64,000 nt of DNA from Profundibacter amoris (GTDB lineage: Bacteria > Pseudomonadota > Alphaproteobacteria > Rhodobacterales > Rhodobacteraceae). The notes under the pieces were generated by a model. It did not search any database. It was not told where the DNA came from and saw only the letters and a program-made list of their open reading frames with translations. Below, one piece after another: positions 61,317 through 64,000 of the stretch. A program made the translations under genes and the position numbers. How positions within the stretch are numbered: position 1 is the stretch's first letter; each line of letters opens with the position of its first letter. The stretch covers positions 1,564,001 to 1,628,000 of the forward strand of contig NZ_CP032125.1 in assembly GCF_003544895.1 (NCBI RefSeq), read 5' to 3'.

Positions 61317-62289
61317 ACCCCGCCCGATTGTGCGGCGCATCCAGTTCCATCACCGGTCCAAGCGGCACAATGCCTGTTGGGTTCACCGTTTCATGGCTTG
61401 CGTAATAGTGGTTCTTGATGTGATCCATATGCACTGTTTGGGCAATTCCGGGATACTGGTATAAATCGCGCAGGTAATTTGAAAGATTCGGGTAATCCAC
61501 GATGCGTTTCAAGTTGCATTTGAAATGGCCAACGTAAACCGGATCAAACCGCACCAAAGTTGTGAACAGACGCCAGTCGGCTTCGGTCAGGTCCGGCCCC
61601 GTCAGATATCGGGTTTCTGCCAATATCCCTTCCAGCCAATCCAGCGTTTCAAACAACGCTATGACGGCTTCTTCATAGGCGGCTTGAGTGGTGGCAAAGC
61701 CGGATTTATATACCCCGTTGTTCAATGTGCTGTAGATACGGGCGTTTATCGCGTCAATTTCGCGGCGCAGGGCTTCGGGATAATAATCCCCTTTGGCAGC
61801 CCCGAGACCGTCAAAGGCGCTGTTGAACATGCGGATGATTTCCGAGGATTCATTGCTGACGATGGTCTGGTTTTTCTTGTCCCACAGCACTGGAACCGTA
61901 ACCCGCCCGCTATAGGCCCGATCAGCAACCGTATAGACCTGATGCAGAAATTCGGCATTGTTCAGCGGGTCGGGAACCACACCATCGCCCGCATGAAAGG
62001 TCCAGCCATCATCGCGCATGTACCAGTTCACCACCGAGACCGAAATCATATCCTGCAACCCCTTCAGGGTGCGAAAAATCATCGTGCGATGCGCCCACGG
62101 GCAGGCGTGCGAGATATACAGGTGATAACGCCCCGCCTCGGCCTTAAACCCGCCCGTGCCGCCGGGACCGGCAGAGCCATCGGCGGTGATCCAGTTGCGA
62201 AACTGCGCGTTTGTGCGTTTGAAATGGCCACCGGTCGATTTGGTTTCATACCATTGATCAACCCATTTTCCGTCCTGAAGCAACCCCAT
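61291..62289 (-). CDS. Glutathionyl-hydroquinone reductase (YqjG/ECM4 family)
   Basis: 332 residues, Xi-class glutathione transferase. Catalytic Cys63 in ISHACPWAHRTM; the WNITADGSA-like lead (RNWITADGSAG, about 31-41) and C-terminal helical domain with LTEADWRLFTTLVRFDPVYVGHFKCN (about 245-270) are diagnostic. Reduces glutathionyl-hydroquinones. Next to a pirin gene 12 bases upstream, likely one transcript; both act on aromatic or quinone stress in some bacteria. Confidence 0.93.
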   Translation of the reverse strand: MGLLQDGKWVDQWYETKSTGGHFKRTNAQFRNWITADGSAGPGGTGGFKAEAGRYHLYISHACPWAHRTMIFRTLKGLQDMISVSVVNWYMRDDGWTFHAGDGVVPDPLNNAEFLHQVYTVADRAYSGRVTVPVLWDKKNQTIVSNESSEIIRMFNSAFDGLGAAKGDYYPEALRREIDAINARIYSTLNNGVYKSGFATTQAAYEEAVIALFETLDWLEGILAETRYLTGPDLTEADWRLFTTLVRFDPVYVGHFKCNLKRIVDYPNLSNYLRDLYQYPGIAQTVHMDHIKNHYYASHETVNPTGIVPLGPVMELDAPHNRAGFTSQAPAP

Positions 62290-62301
62290 ATCGTTTCCCC
62301 C

Positions 62302-63213
62302 CTAATGCACCGGTTTGACAAATGTGCCGTTGTTTAGATCCCGCAGCGCCTGTTTCAGCTCGTCTCGGGTGTTCATCACAATCGGCCCATGCCACGCGAT
62401 CGGCTCGTTCAAAGGCGCGCCGGAAATCAGCAAAAACCGAACACCCTGCGGCCCGGCCTGCACTGTCACCTCGTCACCGTTTCCAAACTGGATCAGGGTG
62501 CGGTCCCCCGACAGATCACGGATGTTCAACTCCTCGCCCAAAACCTCTTTTTCCAGCAACACCCCCTTGGGCTGGGCTGTTTCTTTGAACCGGCCCGCCC
62601 CTTCAAACACATAGGCAAAGGCATGGCGGTAGGTATCCACCTGAAAGGTTTTGCAAAGCCCCGCCGGCACAAAAATATCCAGGTATTGCGGGTCCGCCGC
62701 AATGCCGTCAACCGGGCCGCGTTTGCCCCAGAATTCACCAATAATCACCCGAACCTGTGTGCCGTCATCATCAATGATTTCCGGAATGTCCTTGCCCGCG
62801 ATGTCCTGATAGCGCGGGGCGGTCATTTTCAGGCTGGCAGGCAGATTGGCCCACAATTGAAACCCGTGCATCTGCCCCTGTGCGTTTCCTTTGGGCATTT
62901 CCTGATGCATGATACCCGAGCCAGCCGTCATCCACTGAACCGCACCTGCCCCCAGAGTGCCCTCGTTGTTCAGGCTGTCTTTGTGCGTCACACTGCCGGT
63001 CAGAACATAGGTAATGGTTTCAATGCCGCGATGCGGATGCCACGGGAAACCGGCGGCATAATCCTCGGGGTTTTCATTGCGAAAATCGTCAAACAGCAGG
63101 TAGGGATCAAACATATCCGGATTGTGAAACCCGAACGCGCGGTGCAGTTTGACGCCTGCCCCCTCGATAGTGGGTTGCGCAAGTGTTGATGATTTTACCG
63201 GTCTGAATGACAT
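62302..63213 (-). CDS. Pirin family protein
   Basis: 303 residues from the ATG at 63213 (MSFRPVKS); the longer frame adds an unlike segment. Cupin metal ligands in FPWHPHRGIETITYVLTG (about 60-77) and GSGIMHQEMP (about 98-107), and FQLWANLPASLKM. YhhW-like pirins can have quercetinase activity. First gene of the pirin-glutathionyl-hydroquinone reductase unit. Confidence 0.92.
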   Translation of the reverse strand: MSFRPVKSSTLAQPTIEGAGVKLHRAFGFHNPDMFDPYLLFDDFRNENPEDYAAGFPWHPHRGIETITYVLTGSVTHKDSLNNEGTLGAGAVQWMTAGSGIMHQEMPKGNAQGQMHGFQLWANLPASLKMTAPRYQDIAGKDIPEIIDDDGTQVRVIIGEFWGKRGPVDGIAADPQYLDIFVPAGLCKTFQVDTYRHAFAYVFEGAGRFKETAQPKGVLLEKEVLGEELNIRDLSGDRTLIQFGNGDEVTVQAGPQGVRFLLISGAPLNEPIAWHGPIVMNTRDELKQALRDLNNGTFVKPVH

Positions 63214-63338
63214 CTGATACCCTCGTCGCTGGTTGCGGTGCGTATCGGTCAAATATAGATCGGTGCGCGCGGGCAAAGATACAGCCACCGGCACACAGGT
63301 ATCGTGCGCCACAGCACATTATGTGCAATCTTCGGCAC

Positions 63339-64000
63339 CTACATCTCGCGGAAATTCTTTTCCTGTCGGGCGGTCCACAGCACAGTCAGTTTGAAACCCT
63401 CTTCGGTCTGATCCTCGCCTGTGACCACGCCTTCCTGAAACAGCCACGCGCGTTTGCGCCCGTCACTAAAGGGTATCAGCAACTCGCGTTCGGTTTTAGG
63501 AACGGTCAGGGTTGCGGAAATGGCACCCAGCAATTCCTCGATCCCCTGCCCCGTGATCGCCGACACTGCGAATTTATCATCCTTGCGGGCGGCCTTTTCC
63601 TGAATGGCATCCTGTTCAGCGGGCGGCAACAGGTCCAGCTTGTTCCAGACCTCGATCATCGGCGCATCGTCGGCCACGCCCAACTGCTCCAGAATACTGG
63701 CCACATTGCGGGCCTGTTCCACCGTGTTGGGGTGTGAAATATCGCGCACATGCACCACCAGATCGGCGTCCAGCACCTCCTCGAGCGTGGCGCGAAAGGC
63801 CGCGACCAGTTCGGTCGGCAGTTCAGAAATAAAGCCCACCGTGTCGGACAGGATAATTTCCTGACCCGATGGCAGTTCGACCGAGCGCATGGTCGGATCA
63901 AGCGTGGCAAACAGCATGTCCTTGGCCATCACGGTTGCGCCGGTCAGACGGTTGAACAGCGTAGATTTGCCCGCATTGGTATAGCCCACCAGTGCCACCA
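63339..64000 (-). CDS. hflX: GTPase HflX (C-terminal part, cut by the window edge)
   Basis: The visible 220 codons begin in the G domain: ALVGYTNAGKSTLFNRLTG (P-loop), DTVGFISELP (G3), NKLD (G4) in VWNKLDLL and SAITGQGIEEL (G5 region). The end RQEKNFREM is as expected after a short C-terminal domain. The N-terminal HflX and middle helical domain lie beyond 64000. Ribosome-associated GTPase that splits stalled ribosomes. Direction and stop are certain. Confidence 0.93.
   Translation of the reverse strand, partial: VALVGYTNAGKSTLFNRLTGATVMAKDMLFATLDPTMRSVELPSGQEIILSDTVGFISELPTELVAAFRATLEEVLDADLVVHVRDISHPNTVEQARNVASILEQLGVADDAPMIEVWNKLDLLPPAEQDAIQEKAARKDDKFAVSAITGQGIEELLGAISATLTVPKTERELLIPFSDGRKRAWLFQEGVVTGEDQTEEGFKLTVLWTARQEKNFREM

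Overview
The window looks like a chromosomal segment of a marine alphaproteobacterium in the Rhodobacteraceae (Roseobacter group). This rests on GC-rich sequence judged by eye, many operons joined by ATGA or TGATG overlaps, a plant-type (class II) DAHP synthase, the gene order phoR-pstSCAB-phoU-phoB, an aspartate-type HemB, abundant TRAP and ABC uptake systems, and the small AEPxxEPxVVE-like secreted proteins common in this family. I saw no rRNA, tRNA or CRISPR array. The species call is an inference from recalled families, not from a database search.

Left part (1-12.8 kb): a gamma-carbonic anhydrase-like gene cut by the window edge, gmk and yicC on the minus strand; a PAS-domain protein; class II DAHP synthase; a GlxA/AraC-type regulator; a complete branched-chain amino acid-type ABC operon (substrate-binding protein, two ATPases, a small secreted protein, two permeases); a CueR-like regulator with a recognisable operator; and a trans-sulfuration PLP enzyme. 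12.4-20.2 kb is the phosphate regulon core with a multi-repeat Pho box before pstS. It ends tail-to-tail against a four-gene overlapping minus-strand lipid unit (acyltransferase, CdsA-like cytidylyltransferase, small membrane protein, CDP-alcohol phosphatidyltransferase of an unusual motif class). 23.1-26.2 kb is a DctP-type TRAP transporter.

Accessory island (about 26.2-33.4 kb): an intact IS5-family (IS427-like) element with a TA target duplication and a -1 frameshifted transposase, then three plus-strand genes: a large ATPase/LuxR regulator, a beta-lactamase-fold serine hydrolase, and a secreted protein of tandem repeats resembling the bacterial tandem repeat domain 1. An IstB (IS21-family) fragment closes the island. 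The hydrolase plus repeat-protein pair resembles the two halves of polyglycine hydrolases and is the best candidate for an undescribed system here.

33.5-45 kb: a DAO-family FAD oxidoreductase, an aroQ-luxR two-gene unit, a promoter/terminator-bounded structured region that is probably a small RNA, tsf and rpsB, a HupE/UreJ-like membrane protein overlapping head-to-head with a DUF4198-like periplasmic protein, pseudouridine catabolism (kinase and glycosidase), a secreted hypothetical, a DUF502 protein, and a tandem triplet of nearly identical tiny secreted membrane peptides.

45-64 kb: a YejA-type peptide-binding protein with an entericidin-like lipopeptide, an arsC-aquaporin pair, an acyl-CoA synthetase/FrnE/MFS run, mfd, a small membrane protein, hemB, a YSC84/SYLF lipoprotein, a beta-hydroxyacid dehydrogenase, a penicillin-acylase family enzyme, a glutathionyl-hydroquinone reductase, a pirin, and hflX cut by the right edge.
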